Of a DNA stretch of 64,000 bases, positions 1 to 13,760 are shown in pieces (the first letter of the stretch is position 1; each line of letters opens with the position of its first letter). The stretch covers positions 7,376,901 through 7,440,900 of the forward strand of contig NC_079364.1 in NCBI RefSeq assembly GCF_021018895.1. The letters run 5' to 3'. The position numbers were made by a program, and so were the translations under genes. Below the pieces are notes generated by a model, which was given only the letters and a program-made list of their open reading frames with translations, searched no databases and was not told the origin of the DNA. The DNA is from Seriola aureovittata (taxonomy: Eukaryota > Chordata > Actinopteri > Carangiformes > Carangidae).

Positions 1-3000
1 TACGATGACTTTTCATGCCTTACTATACTATGACATTTTTATGACTTTTTATGCCTTACTATACTATGACTTTTTATGCCTTACTATACGATGACATTTT
101 TATGACTTTTTATGCCTTACTATACTATGACTCTTTATGCCTTAGTATACTATGACACTTTTATGACTTTTTATGCCTTAAAATATTATGTTGTTTTTAT
201 GACTTTTTATGCCTTACTATACTATGACTTTTTATGCCTTACTATACTATGACACTTTTATGACTTTTTATGCCTTACTATATTATGTTGTTTTTATGAC
301 TTTTTATGCCTTACTATACTATGACTTTTTATGCCTTACTATAATATGACACTTTTATGACTTTTTATGCCTTACTATATTATGTTGTTTTTATGAGTTT
401 TTATGCCTTACTATACTATGACTTTCCTATGACTTTTTATGCCTTACTATACTGTGACTTTTTATGCCTTACTATACTATGACTCCTCATGCCTTACTAT
501 ACTATGTTGTTTTTATGACTTTTTGTGCCTTACTATACTTTGACTTTTTATGCCTTACTATACTATGACTTTTTATGCCTTAGTATACTATGACGCTTTT
601 ATGACTTTTTATGCCTTACTATACTATGTCATTTTTATGACTTTTTATGCCTTACTATACTATGACTTTTTATGCCTTACTATACTATGACACTTTTATG
701 ACTTTTTATGCCTCACTATATTATGTTGTTTTTATGACTTTTTATGCCTTACTATACTATGACTTTTCTATGACTTTTTATGCCTTACTATACTGTGACT
801 TTTTATGCCTTACTATACTATGACTCCTCATGCCTTACTATACTATGTTGTTTTTATGACTTTTTATGCCTTACAAAACTATGACGTTTTTATGACTTTT
901 CATGCCTTACTATACTATGTCGTTTTTATGACTTTTTATGCCTTACTATACTATGACTTTTCATGCCTTACTATACTATGACACTTTTATGACTTTTTAT
1001 GCCTTACTATTTTATGTTGTTTTTATGACTTTTTATGCCTTACTATACTATGACTTTTTATGCCTTACTATACTATGAGGTTTTTATGACTTTTTATGCC
1101 TTACTATACTATGACTTTTTATGCCTTACTATACTATGACGTTTTTATTACTTTTTATGCCTTTATAAAATATGACGTTTTTATGACTTTTTATGCCTTA
1201 CTATACTATGACATTTTTATGACTTTTTATGCCTTCCTATACTATGACTCTTTATGCCTTACTATACTTTGACACTTTTATGACTTTTCATGCCTTTATA
1301 TAATATGACATTTTTATGACTTTTTATGCCTTACTATACTATGACGTTTTTATGACTTTTTATGCCTTAATATACTATGACTCTTTATGCCTTAGTATAC
1401 TATGACGCTTTTATGACTTTTTATGCCTTACTATACTATGTCATTTTTATGACTTTTTATGCCTTACTATACTATGACTCTTTATGCCTTACTATACTAT
1501 GACACTTTTATGACTTTTTATGCCTTATTATATTATGTCGTTTTTATGACTTTTTACGCCTTACTATACTATGACTTTTCTATGACTTTTTATGCCTTAC
1601 TATAATGTGACTTTTTATGCCTTACTATACTATGACTCCTCATGCCTTACTATACTATGTTGTTTTTATGACTTTTTGTGCCTTACTATACTTTGACTTT
1701 TTATGACTTTTTATGCCTTACTATATTATGACTTTTTATGCCTTACTATACTATGACGTTTTTATGACTTTTTATGCCTTACTATACTATGACTTTTTAT
1801 GCCTTACTATACTATGACGCTTTTATGACTTTTTATGCCTTACTATACTATGTTGTTTTTATGACTTTTTATGCCTTACTATACGATGACTTTTCATGCC
1901 TTACTATACTATGACATTTTTATGACTTTTTATGCCTTACTATACTATGACTTTTTATGCCTTACTATACGATGACATTTTTATGACTTTTTATGCCTTA
2001 CTATACTATGACTCTTTATGCCTTAGTATACTATGACACTTTTATGACTTTTTATGCCTTAAAATATTATGTTGTTTTTATGACTTTTTATGCCTTACTA
2101 TACTATGACTTTTTATGCCTTACTATACTATGACACTTTTATGACTTTTTATGCCTTACTATATTATGTTGTTTTTATGACTTTTTATGCCTTACTATAC
2201 TATGACTTTTTATGCCTTACTATAATATGACACTTTTATGACTTTTTATGCCTTACTATATTATGTTGTTTTTATGACTTTTTATGCCTCACTATACTAT
2301 GACTTTCCTATGACTTTTTATGCCTTACTATACTGTGACTTTTTATGCCTTACTATACTATGACTCCTCATGCCTTACTATACTATGTTGTTTTTATGAC
2401 TTTTTATGCCTTACTATACTATGACTTTTTATGCCTTACTATAATATGACACTTTTATGACTTTTTATGCCTAACTATATTATGTTGTTTTTATGACTTT
2501 TTATGCCTCACTATACTATGACTTTCCTATGACTTTTTATGCCTTACTATACTGTGACTTTTTATGCCTTACTATACTATGACTCCTCATGCCTTACTAT
2601 ACTATGTTGTTTTTATTACTTTTTACGCCTTACTATACTTTGACTTTTTATGACTTTTTAAGCCTTACTATACTATGACTTTTTATGCCTTACTATACTA
2701 TCACTTTTTTAACTTACTATACTATGACGTTTTTATGATTTTTAATGTCTTACAATACTATGTTGTTTTTATGACTTTTTATGCCTTACTATACTATGAC
2801 TTTACATGCCTTTCTATAGTATGTCCTTTTTATGACTCTTTAAGCCTTACTATACTATGTCGTTTTTATAACTTTTTATGCCTTACTAAACTATGACGTT
2901 TTTATGACATTTCATGCCTTACTATACTATGTTGTTTTTATGACTTTTTATGCCTTACTATACTATGACTTTAATGCCTTACTATACTATGACATTTTTA

Positions 3001-4100
3001 TGACTTTTTATGCCTTCCTATACTATGACTCTTTATGCCTTACTATACTATGACACTTTTATGATTTTTTATGCCTTACTATACTATGACTTTTTATGCC
3101 TTACTATACTATGACGTTTTTATGACTTTTTATGCCTTAATATACTATGACTCTTTATGCCTTAGTATACTATGACACTTTTATGACTTTTTATGCCTTA
3201 CTATATTATGTTGTTTTTATGACTTTTTATGCCTTACTATACTATGACTTTTCTATGACTTTTTATGCCTTACTATACTGTGACTTTTTATGCCTTACTA
3301 TACTATGACTCCTCATGCCTTATTATACTATGTTGTTTTTATGACTTTTTGTGCCTTACTATACTTTGACTTTTTATGACTTACTATACTATGACACTTT
3401 TATGACTTTTTATGCCTTATTATACTATGACTTTTTATGCCTTACTATACTATGACGTTTTTATGACTTTTTATGCCTTACTATACTATGACTTTTTATG
3501 CCTTACTATACTATGACGCTTTTATGACTTTTTATGCCTTACTATAATATGTCGTTTTTATGACTTTTTATGCCTTACTAAACTATGACATTTTTATGAC
3601 ATTTCATGCCTTACTATACTATGTGTTTTTTATTACTTTTTATGCCTTACAATACTATGACTTTTCATGCCTTACTATACTATGACATTTTTATGACTTT
3701 TTATGCCTTACTATACTATGACTTTTTATGCCTTAATATACTATGACATTTTTTGACTTTTTATGCCTTACTATACTATGACTCTTTATGCCTTAGTATA
3801 CTATGACACTTTTATGACTTTTTATGCCTTAAAATATTATGTTGTTTTTATGACTTTTTATGCCTTACTATACTATGACTTTTTATGCCTTACTATACTA
3901 TGACACTTTTATGACTTTTTATGCCTTACTATATTATGTTGTTTTTATGACTTTTTATGCCTTACTATACTATGTCTTTTTATGCCTTACTATAATATGA
4001 CACTTTTATGACTTTTTATGCCTTACTATATTATGTTGTTTTTATGACTTTTCATGCCTTACTATACTATGACTTTTCTATGAATTTTTATCCCTTACTA
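1..4100. repeat. Higher-order repeat of about 1.8-1.9 kb within the minisatellite
   Basis: Rare variant units recur at constant long spacing. The variant TTAAAATATTATG lies at about 179, 2060 and 3830. The variant ATAATATGACAC lies at 341, 2222 and 3992. Both give spacings of 1881 and 1770 bp. The first few hundred bases match the stretch from 1882 almost base for base. At least two large blocks have therefore been amplified on top of the 25/36-bp units. Confidence 0.85.
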
Positions 4101-4740
4101 TACTGTGACTTTTTATGCCTTACTATACTATGACTCCTCATGCCTTACTATACTATGTTGTTTTTATGACTTTTTACGCCTTACTATACTTTGACTTTTT
4201 ATGACTTTTTATGCCTTACTATACTATGACTTTTTATGCCTTACTATACTATGACGTTTTTATGACTTTTTATGCCTTACTATACTATGTTGTTTTTATG
4301 ACTTTTTATGCCTTACTATACTATGACTTTTTATGCCTTACTATACTATGACTTTTTTAACCTACTATACTATGACGTTTTTATGATTTTTAATGTCTTA
4401 CAATACTATGTTGTTTTTATGACTTTTTATGCCTTACTATACTATGACTTTTTATGCCTTACTATACTATGACACTTTTATGACTTTTTATGCCTTATTA
4501 TATTATGTTATTTTTATGACTTTTTATGCCTTACTATACTATGACTTTTCTATGACTTTTTATGCCTTACTATTCTGTGACTTTTTATGCCTTACTATAC
4601 TATGACTCCTCATGCCTTACTATACTATGTTGTTTTTATGACCTTTTGTGCCTTACTATACTTTGACTTTTTATGACTTTTTATGCCTTACTATACTATG
4701 TCGTTTTTATGACTTTTTATGCCTTACTATACTATGACTT

Positions 4741-5260
4741 TTTATGCCTTACTATACTATGACTTTTTATACCTTACTATACTATGACGCTTTTATGACT
4801 TTGTATGACTTACTATACGATGACGTTTTTATGACTTTTTATTCCTTACTATACTATGATTTTTTATGCCTTACTTTACGATGACATTTTTATGACTTTT
4901 TATGCCTTACTATACTATGATTTTTTATGCCTTACTATACTATGACTTTTCATGCCTTACTATACTATGACTTTTTTAAGACTTTTTATGCCTTATAATA
5001 TTATGACTTCTTTAGAATTTTTTATGCCTAACGATACTATGACTTTTTATGCCTTACTATACTATGATGTTTTTATGACTTTTTATGCCTTCCTATACTA
5101 TGACTTTTTATGCCTTACTATACTATGACTTTTTATACCTTACTATACTATGACGCTTTTATGACTTTGTATGACTTACTATACGATGACGTTTTTATGA
5201 CTTTTTATTCCTTACTATACTATGATTTTTTATGCCTTACTTTACGATGACATTTTTATG
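4741..5260. repeat. Local 366-bp tandem duplication in the minisatellite
   Basis: The odd variant TTTGTATGACTTACTATACG and its neighbours (TTTTTATTCC, then CTTACTTTACGATGAC) occur at about 4800 and again at about 5166, an offset of 366 bp. This shows segmental duplication inside the array on a smaller scale than the 1.8-kb period. Confidence 0.75.
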
Positions 5261-6967
5261 ACTTTTTATGCCTTACTATACTATGACTTGTTATGTCTTA
5301 CCATAAGATGTCGTTTGTATGACTTTTTATGCCTTACTATACTATGATTTTTTATGCCTCAGTATACAATGACATTTTTATGACTTTTTATGCCTTACTA
5401 TACTATGACATTTTTAAGACTTTTTATGCCTTATAATATTATGACTTTTTTAGGATTTTTTATGCCTAACGATACTATGACTTTTTATGCCTTACTATAC
5501 TACAACTTTTTATGCCTTACTATACTATGTCGTTTTTATGACTTTTTTATGCCTTACTATACTAGGATGTTTTTATGACTTTTTATGCCTTACTATGCTA
5601 TGATTTTTTATGCCTTCGTATACTATGGCATTTTTATGACTTTCTATGCCTTATTATCCTATGTCGTTTTTATGACTTTTAATACCTATGATTTTTTATA
5701 CCTTACTTTAATATGACATTTTTATGACTTTTTGTGCCTTACTATATTATGCCTTTTTAAAGACTTTTTATGCTTTACTATACTATGATTTTTTCTGCCT
5801 TACTATACTATGAAATTTTTATGACTTTTCATCCCTTACTATAATATGACGTTTTCATGACTTTTTATGCCTTACTATACTATGACTTTTTTTTGACTTT
5901 TTATGCCTTAATATACTATGATTTTTTATTCCTTACTAAACTGTGTTGTTTTTGAGTTTTTTTGCCTTACTATACTATTACTTTTTATGCCTTACTATAC
6001 TATGACTTTTTATGACTTTTCATGCCTTGTTATACTATGACTTTTTATGCCTTAATATACTATGACATTTTTATGACGTTTTATGCATTTTTATGCTATG
6101 TCTTTTTTATGATTTTTTTATGCCTTACTATATTATGACATTTAATCACTTTCTATGCTTTACTATACTATGACGTTTTTATGACTTTTTATACCATCCT
6201 ATACTATGACTCTTTATACCTTACTATACTATGACGCTTTTATGACTTTTTATGCCTTACTATACTATGTCGTTTTTATGCCTTACTATACTATAATTTT
6301 TTATTCCTTACTTAACTATGACATTTTTATGATTTTTTATGTCTTACTATACTATGAATTTTTTATGACATTTTTATGCCTTCCTATACTCTGACTCTTT
6401 ATGCCTTACTATACTATGACGCTTTTGTGACTTTTTATGCCTTACTATACTATGTCATTTTTATGACTTTTTATGCCTTACTATACTATGACTCTTTATG
6501 CCTTACTATACTATGACTTTTCATACCTTTCTATAGTATGTCGTTTTTATGACTCTTTATGCCTTACTATACTATGACGCTTTTATGACTTTTCATGCCT
6601 TACTATGCTATGTCGTTTTTATAACTTTTTATGCCTTACTATACTATGACTTATTATGCCTTCCTATACTATGACTTTTAATGCCTTACTATACTTTTTG
6701 TTTTTATGACTTTTTATGCTTTACTATACTATGACTTTTTATGCCTTACTATACTATGTCGTATTTATGACTTTTTATGCCTTACTATAGTATGACGTTT
6801 TTATGACTTTTTATGACTCTTTATGCCTTACTATACTATGACGTTTCTATGACTTTTTATGCCTTACTATACTATGACTTTTTTTGGCTTTTTTCTGACT
6901 TATTATACTATGACGTTTTACACACTACAATACTATGATGTTTTTTGACATTTTTATGCTTTACTAT

Positions 6968-7311
6968 GGTCAGGATTTGCGAGGTAAGTTGGACCCAAAT
7001 GAAGCCAACACATGGGAGAACGTTGCAGACAGGTTTATTAAACAAATGTGAACGTGACATGAACAGACATGAACAAACCCTGAACTAAAAACACGAACCG
7101 ACCCAGACGCACATAGACTATATAGACAAGGGAGGCAAGGGTGATTGAACACAGGTGAAACACATTAGGGCGGGGCAGACAATCACCACAGACACAGGAC
7201 TAAGAAGCAAAAACACTGACACACAAGGAAACCAATTACAAAATAAAACAGGAAGTGCAAAAACTCCAAAACAAAACTAACAAAAGGTGTCTGCCATAGC
7301 AAACCATGACA
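6968..7311 (-). mobile_element. Solo-LTR-like insertion in the minisatellite
   Basis: This 344-bp non-repeat sequence splits the array. It is flanked by ACTAT at 6963-6967 and 7312-7316, and removing it with one copy restores the uninterrupted repeat. Read on the minus strand it starts TGTCATGG and ends CCTGACC, contains TATATAG (plus 7119-7125), and has AATAAA about 80 nt further on. That order is expected for the U3-R-U5 of a retroelement LTR. No coding region is present. The solo-LTR reading is inference; a non-autonomous LTR element is the alternative. Confidence 0.7.
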
Positions 7312-7316
7312 ACTAT

Positions 7317-9124
7317 ACTTTGATGTTTATTGACATTTTTATGCATTACTATACTATGACGTGTTTTTGACCTTTTTCTGACTGTAAAACTATGATGTTT
7401 TATACCCTATGATAGTTTGATGTTTTTTGACATTTTTATGCTTTACTATACTTTGACGTTTTTTGACATTTTTATGCCTTACTAGACTATGACGGTTTTT
7501 TTTTACCTTTTTCTGACTTATTATACTATGACGTTTTACACCTTACTATACTATGACGTTTATTGATATTTTTATGCTTTACTGTACTTTGACGTTTTTT
7601 TGACATTTTTATGCCTTAGTATACTATGACGTTTTTTCACCTTTTTCTGACTTATTATACTATGAAGTTTTTTGACATTTTCATGCTTTACTATATTAGG
7701 ATTTTTTATGACGTTTTTATGCCTTACTATACTATGACGTTTTTTCACATTTTTATGCTTTACTATATTATGACGTTTTTTGAATTTTTTATGCCTTACT
7801 ATACTATGATGTTTATTGACCTTTTTCTGATTTATTATACTATGACGTTTTACACCCTACTATACTATGACGTTTTTTGATATTTTTATTCTTTACTATA
7901 CTTTGACGTTTTTTGACATTTTTCTGACTGTTAAACTATGATGTTTTATACCCTATGATAGTTTGATGTTTTTTGACATTTTTATGCTTTACTATACTTT
8001 GACGTTTTTTGACATTTTTATGCCTTACTAGACTATGACGTTTTTTTTTACCTTTTTCTGACTTATTATACTATGACGTTTTACACCTTACTATACTATG
8101 ACGTTTTTTGATATTTTTATGCTTTACTATACTTTGACGTTTTTTTGACATTTTTATGCCTTAGTATACTATGACGTTTTTTCACCTTTTTTCTGACTTA
8201 TTATACTATGAAGTTTTTTGACATTTTCATGCTTTACTATATTATGATTTTTTATGACGTTTTTATGCCTTACTATACTATGACGTTTTTTCACATTTTT
8301 ATGCCTTACTATACTATGATGTTTATTGACCTTTTTCTGATTTATTATACTTTGACGTTTTTTGACATTTTTATGCCTTATTATACTGACATTTTACACC
8401 CTACTATACTATGACGTTTTTTGACATTTTTATGCTTTACTATACTTTGACGTTTTTTGACCTTTTTCTGACTTATTATACTATGACACTTTTTGATATT
8501 TCTATGCCTTAATTTATTATAAGTTTCTACGCCCTACTAAACTATGACGTTTTTTGACATTTTTATGTCTTATTATCCTTTAATGTTTTTATGCCTCATT
8601 ATACTATCATGTTTTACACCCTACTATACTATGACCTTTTTTTTTATTTTTGTGCCTTATTATTGTTTGACTTTTTTTTTAATGTTTTTATGCCGTACTA
8701 TACTATGACATTTTTTGACATTTTTATGCCTCATTATACTATGACGTTTTTTGATATTTTTATGCCATAATATACTATGACGTTTATTTGACGTTTTTAT
8801 GCCTTAATACACAATGACGTTTTTTGACATTTTCATACCTTGATATACTATGATGTTTTTTTGACATTTTTAAACCTTACTATACTTTGACTTTTTTATG
8901 CCTTACCATATTGTGGCATTTTTTTATGACCTACAGTACACTATGAGTTTTTACGTCTTATTACATTATGACTTCTTATGACTCACTAATCTATTACTTT
9001 TTATGTCTTACTATATTATGACTTTCTATTTCTCACTGTACTGTCACTTTCTTTTCCTTACCATACTATGATGTTTTAATTACTTACTTTAGTATGACGT
9101 TTTTATGCCTTACTATACTATGTT
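7317..9124. repeat. Diverged minisatellite sub-array
   Basis: The array continues beyond the insertion with a different unit of about 36 bp: TATACTATGACG, then TTTTTTGACATTTTTATGCC. Spacers such as CCTTTTTCTGACTTATTATA are mixed in. A block around 7555-7700 (marker TATGAAGTTTTTTGAC at about 7661) recurs at 8100-8245 (marker at about 8208), an offset of 547 bp. Units become more degenerate towards 9124, where the array ends in ordinary AT-rich DNA. Confidence 0.92.
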
Positions 9125-9487
9125 GTATATTATTTTATCAATAATTTATTCTTAACTTTTATTAAATTTAAACATGTCTATGTTTTATGTTTACATATAT
9201 AATATTAGCATATACTGACAGGCTTTGGGATGGACATAGATATATGTAATATATGTTGTATAAATTATTATTTCATATAAACAGACATACTAAAACACAT
9301 GTTTCTATTAGATAAACATACATGTCAATCTATGATACAGTTCCATTTTCTAACAGGTTTTGACTGTGACAACAACCTTCTATTGTGCAATACTGCACAT
9401 ACACCATTTTGCACAGTGAAGCTCAAACAATCTAATAAAGCAAAGTGACTTCAAGAAATTCACAATCTGTCAGTAGTATTAGACTCT

Positions 9488-9610
9488 TGCTGTGTCTCAA
9501 ATTGCGTACTTCCATACCTACACTTGTTATTTTCAGTGCGTAAGTGTGTTCACACTGTCAAGTATTGCAACATGCAGTGTAAGTACCCGGATGATGCACT
9601 CAAAACTAAA
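9488..9610. repeat. Fragment resembling a common fish DNA-transposon repeat
   Basis: The sequence GCTGTGTCTCAAATTGCGTA, followed by phrases built on ACTTCC, ACACTT and AAGTGTGTTCAC, resembles a widespread teleost non-autonomous repeat. Only part of it is visible and no paired terminus was found. The family assignment is from memory and weak. Confidence 0.35.
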
Positions 9611-11422
9611 TAAATTGAGTGTAAAATGATGTAAATTCTCACTTTTTAATCCAATTTAAATGAGCGTTTTTAATCCATAAATTAGCTTTTTAACTAGTAT
9701 GCAAACATGGATATCATAAGAGCCCTCTAATATTAATGTTGTACATGTTTTTCTGTTTTCACCAAGTATCTTTTCTCCTGTTTTTACAGTGACACCTTTC
9801 TGTCAGGTCCAATCACACAGTATAACAGGCATTTCATTTCATCTTAGAGAGACAGGTAGATATAACCGGTCAGCAGGAGAAGAGAAACTGAAAGCAAAAA
9901 CATTTTCAGCCCTCCTGAGCCCCTCACACAGTCACTCTAAAGGTCAATGTTGTGTGAGGGCATGTGCTCACTGAGCAGTGTATTGATCCACATGTGGTTG
10001 GTGCCCTTGTCAGGCTTACGTGTTTGCCTAGGAAGCAACCGAATGCAAAGTACCAGAGCTATCAAAGCACACCAGAGGAATAAAATGTCATCACATTCCA
10101 GAGTTGATGTCAGTGTTGTCTCAGGGGAAATTTATGACTTTCAGACAGAAGTTATTATTGGTGACATGGGAGCCTCCTAACAGCATCTGTAGTCATCCTA
10201 TAACAGAGCAAAATGAATCTTATGTTTTCTTTGAAGCTCTGTCTTTGTGCCATGTGTCACTTTCTTTACAATGTCCAGTGATTTTTTTTAACTCCTCAAC
10301 AACATTTTCATTTTATTTAGAGAACGATATATTGAAAAATATATTTGTTGTTTTTATATTTTCTGACTTTGTGTTTCCAGGAGACGGTTGGGGTGGATGG
10401 ATGGGTCGACAAAACACAGGACTTAGACAGAAGAGACTGCTGTTCGTTTCCGGTGTTAAACCAATAATCACAAGCTTAACTGCATGTTCATTATTGTATC
10501 CATGACAACAAAGGTCTAGTACGTCTGGAGAGACACTCCTACAGGTGGTATTATAGGGAATAGGGAAAAACAAGCCAAATAACCATTCTGACTGAAGGAT
10601 TTTGAATTATGTCACTTCATCACATTTTTATCCCACTGCTTAGAAATCTTTTCTACAATTTAGTAATCTGCTTATCTTAACATACTTGTTACTGTTGGCT
10701 GGAATCAAGATGTGAAAGGCTTGCTTTCATTCTTCATGCTACTTGTCTTTTTTTCTGACTTCATAAAAGAAAACTGTCCCATGATGAGACATACGTCATT
10801 TTCTTTTCACCCACTGGGTCCAAAATTACAGATTTTCCATGCAGATTCATGTCCTGTAATGTGCAGTTGTATATTCCTGACAGCACAAATTGAGATATGT
10901 GGCTATTTTTCCTTTGGCACCGTGGAGACTATAAAGAGAACCTGATGATGTTCACTGTCTGTGTGAAAATGTGTGAAAATCTCCCACAGGTCTTTTAGAT
11001 GGACTGAAGTCACCGAGGGCCATATATAGCACAGACCTTTCCTTTCAGCTTGTGACATGGGCATCAGATACAGCCCTTTTTTATACTGCAACCCCACTAA
11101 GTCCCAGTTTGATTATGTAATTTACAGCCTACACGATATCAAGTTTTAAAAGTATGTGAACACACACTTGTAAACTTTTGGCCTGGAGCTATTTGGGCTA
11201 TGAAGCCAGCTCTTAATGCTATAGTAGCTACACAATGATAATTGAGACAATACTGTGCTCCAAACTTTGTGGCAACAGTTTAGTGAAGGCCCTGTCCTTT
11301 GACAACATGACAACAAGTAGGATGGACTGGAGCAGTGACTGGTAGTTAGGCCTCACACCCAGCATCAGTGTCCCACCTTGTCACAATATATTAAATATGG
11401 TTTTATACATGATTATGTGCAG

Positions 11423-11522
11423 GACTATTTCTTGGCTGGAGACAGTCTTGACTGCTTGCCTGAAAACGTCATGATGATGACAAGACTCCAGGAAGTCATT
11501 GTGCCTTGGCCAAGAAATAGTC
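11423..11522. mobile_element. Central palindrome of a foldback-type interspersed element
   Basis: GACTATTTCTTGG at 11423 is answered by CCAAGAAATAGTC ending at 11522, with further inverted matches inside (GTCTTG against CAAGAC). Arms of the same element occur at 16115, 30520, 41245 and 50775 in this window, so this looks like the centre of one copy. Confidence 0.6.
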
Positions 11523-13006
11523 TTACACAAAGGCATTTGTAAAACCATGTGTTGTTTTTACACATTTGGATTTTGTTCCCCCTATTTCCAGTCTTTATGC
11601 AAGGCCTTTGTGCAATGCCTATGTGCAAGTGGAAGTAAATAGAGAATAGCAAATAGAGGTAAAGTGTAAATGTGTGGCTACCATTTGTGAAGGTAAAAAT
11701 AGGGTGAATATAAAGCTCAGCACAGTTCATAAAGATTCACCCTCCTCAATCCCCGCTGGAAGGTGTTGAGGTGTTTGGCTCTGGGGAGACTCACCTGAAG
11801 GAATCACCTCCTGGGAGGTCAGTTTACTTCTACTTTACTACTTTGTCTTCTAAACACAATTCTAAATTGATGCTCAGTTGTCATTTTTTTTGACAGCTAA
11901 GGGATTAATAGCTTACTACTTGCATTAAGTACTCAGTGGATTTAATGAGATCATGGTCTTAAACATTTAGATTACTCTCTTAGTCTAATATTCATCTCTA
12001 TTTCAATATAGCACTAAATAAATGCCAAACCAACATGAGTTTAAGTCATTGGACAGGTATTTAGATCCATGGTATTAGGTAGATTATAAACAATATAATA
12101 TTGAATATTGAATAATATTGAATATTCTTCTCAAAATAGTTTGCAATAGTAGAAACTGTTATTTTCTCATCATGTTTCTAAGTAAAAGTGAGAACAGTGA
12201 GATGGCAGAAGGACACAAAGAGTGCAGCAAGGGGGAGACAAAACTCCTTGTAACTTCATCTTGTGTAGTATTTTGCTTCATCATGAAATCTGGAAAATGC
12301 TGTGTTCAAATAATAATTGTCATCACATGTGATATGTACTATATCATATTTTCATTTTGACATTTTTTCATTCTTCTACAACGACTACAAATGTGACAGT
12401 GGTTCTCCCTGTGGTGTCTGCCTTTTTTATTCTGACCTTGGTTACCGCCTATATGACTCCCAAAGGCACCACTGATACTCTTTAATGTTGCGAGCACCCA
12501 CAGGAGAGCTTGTCACAGTCACAGACACCATTACTAATGTATCCTCTGGAGCTCTGAAACACAACATTAAAACATTTAAGGTATCTTACCATTATATGAT
12601 GGGCCCCAAATCAATTGTGATGCAAACAAAAGGAGGAAGGTACACAGTATACACTTTTAATGTTTGTATTTTACACATCAGCAGCACTGCTGAAGAAATC
12701 AATAGGAATACCAGACTGGAAATCAATACATTCACCAAGCAACAACAGTAAAATAAACACATTTACTAATGACCTGGTCCTGGTTTATGAGAAACTGTGT
12801 TTACAATCCACTCTGTCTGCAAAAAAAGCTGTGTCATCTCTGCTGCAGGTCTTTAAACATTATCAGAGGAGATAGGTTTTCACCTGGAAGCTCAAAACAA
12901 ATGGAGGTGAAGATTTCTGTCTTCTCTGCCACCATCTGGCTAACAAAAAAAATTGCAGCTATTGAATAGATAGCAGTGCAGCAGATCTCATCTCATGTCA
13001 GCTCTT

Positions 13007-13760
13007 ACAGTGCTTATAAAAAGTATGTAAAATAATTTTTTTTCGCCTCACAACACTGACCAAAGTAGATTTAATGTGGCTTTATTTTTGATCAGCATGA
13101 GAAAGAAACTGTCAAAGTGGAAACAGATCTGTACAAAATGATCTAAATCAATACTTGTTTGACAGAGTATTCACCGCTTCCAAGTCAGTATTACATGCGC
13201 AGTTGGCAGCATTGTAGCCTTGGGTCTGTGTGGACAGGTCTCTATCAGCTTTGCACATGTGGAATTTTTCCCCCATTGTTCTTTGTAAAATCTGTGTTGG
13301 GCTGCACGGGGATTGAATGAACAGCCTTTTCCCCAAATCCACATGTAGACATATTCTCAACTGGATAGAGATCTGGACTCTGAGTCTGTAGCCACTTTAT
13401 GGTTTATGCTTTGGGCTCATTGTTTTTGTTGGAAATCAATTGTTCTCTCAAGTTGCAGATTTCCTGCACACTGCATCACCTTTTCATTTAGCATTTTCCC
13501 CCTACAATGTTGGTGCATTGATTTTACTCTCTACTCTCAAAAGCCCTGCAGATTCAGGTGTATTTATACTCCAATCAGCTGAAAGCCTTTGACTTCTCAC
13601 AGGTGATCTCCATTAAACTGATTATGTGACTTCTATTACCACTTGGTAAATTAAAGATGGTGAATACTTAGCCAAACTAGTGTTTTGTGTTTTATTATAA
13701 TATGTTATTTATATGTCAATTATCTTAGATTACATTGTATAAGTCTGTTTTTACTTTGAA
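13007..13760. mobile_element. Decayed non-autonomous DNA transposon
   Basis: It begins ACAGTGCTTATAAAAAGTAT, typical of a teleost terminal-inverted-repeat element, and carries diagnostic phrases of that family. Examples are CAGTATTACATGCGCAGTTG, CTCTATCAGCTTTGCAC and GGTGAATACTTAGCC near 13663. No transposase frame survives. The right terminus is not clear, so the end coordinate is approximate. Family identity is from recognition, not a search. Confidence 0.5.

Larger units (their letters stand above)
1..6962. repeat. AT-rich minisatellite array, main block
   Basis: The block is an uninterrupted tandem array. A 25-bp unit (TTACTATACTATGAC followed by TTTTTATGCC) alternates irregularly with a 36-bp unit that carries an extra 11 bp (GTTTTTATGAC) in the middle. 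Variants such as TATTATGTTG, GACACTTTTATG and GACTCCTCATGCC recur in fixed order. The window opens inside the array, so its left limit is unknown. Short open frames in it only reflect the repeat and are not genes. Confidence 0.97.

Noticed and set aside
2675..8414. Open frames of 60-84 codons in the minisatellite encoding repeats such as MTFYALLYYD
   Set aside because: They are translations of 36-bp units (a multiple of three) and end wherever a 25-bp unit shifts the frame. There is no codon bias, splice signal or conserved family.
1..9124. CRISPR array
   Set aside because: Repeats are contiguous with no unique spacers and the genome is a vertebrate; this is a minisatellite.
12118..12969. 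Overlapping short frames around 12.1-13.0 kb that might be a gene
   Set aside because: No recognisable domain and no consistent exon structure; the region runs directly into a transposon remnant.
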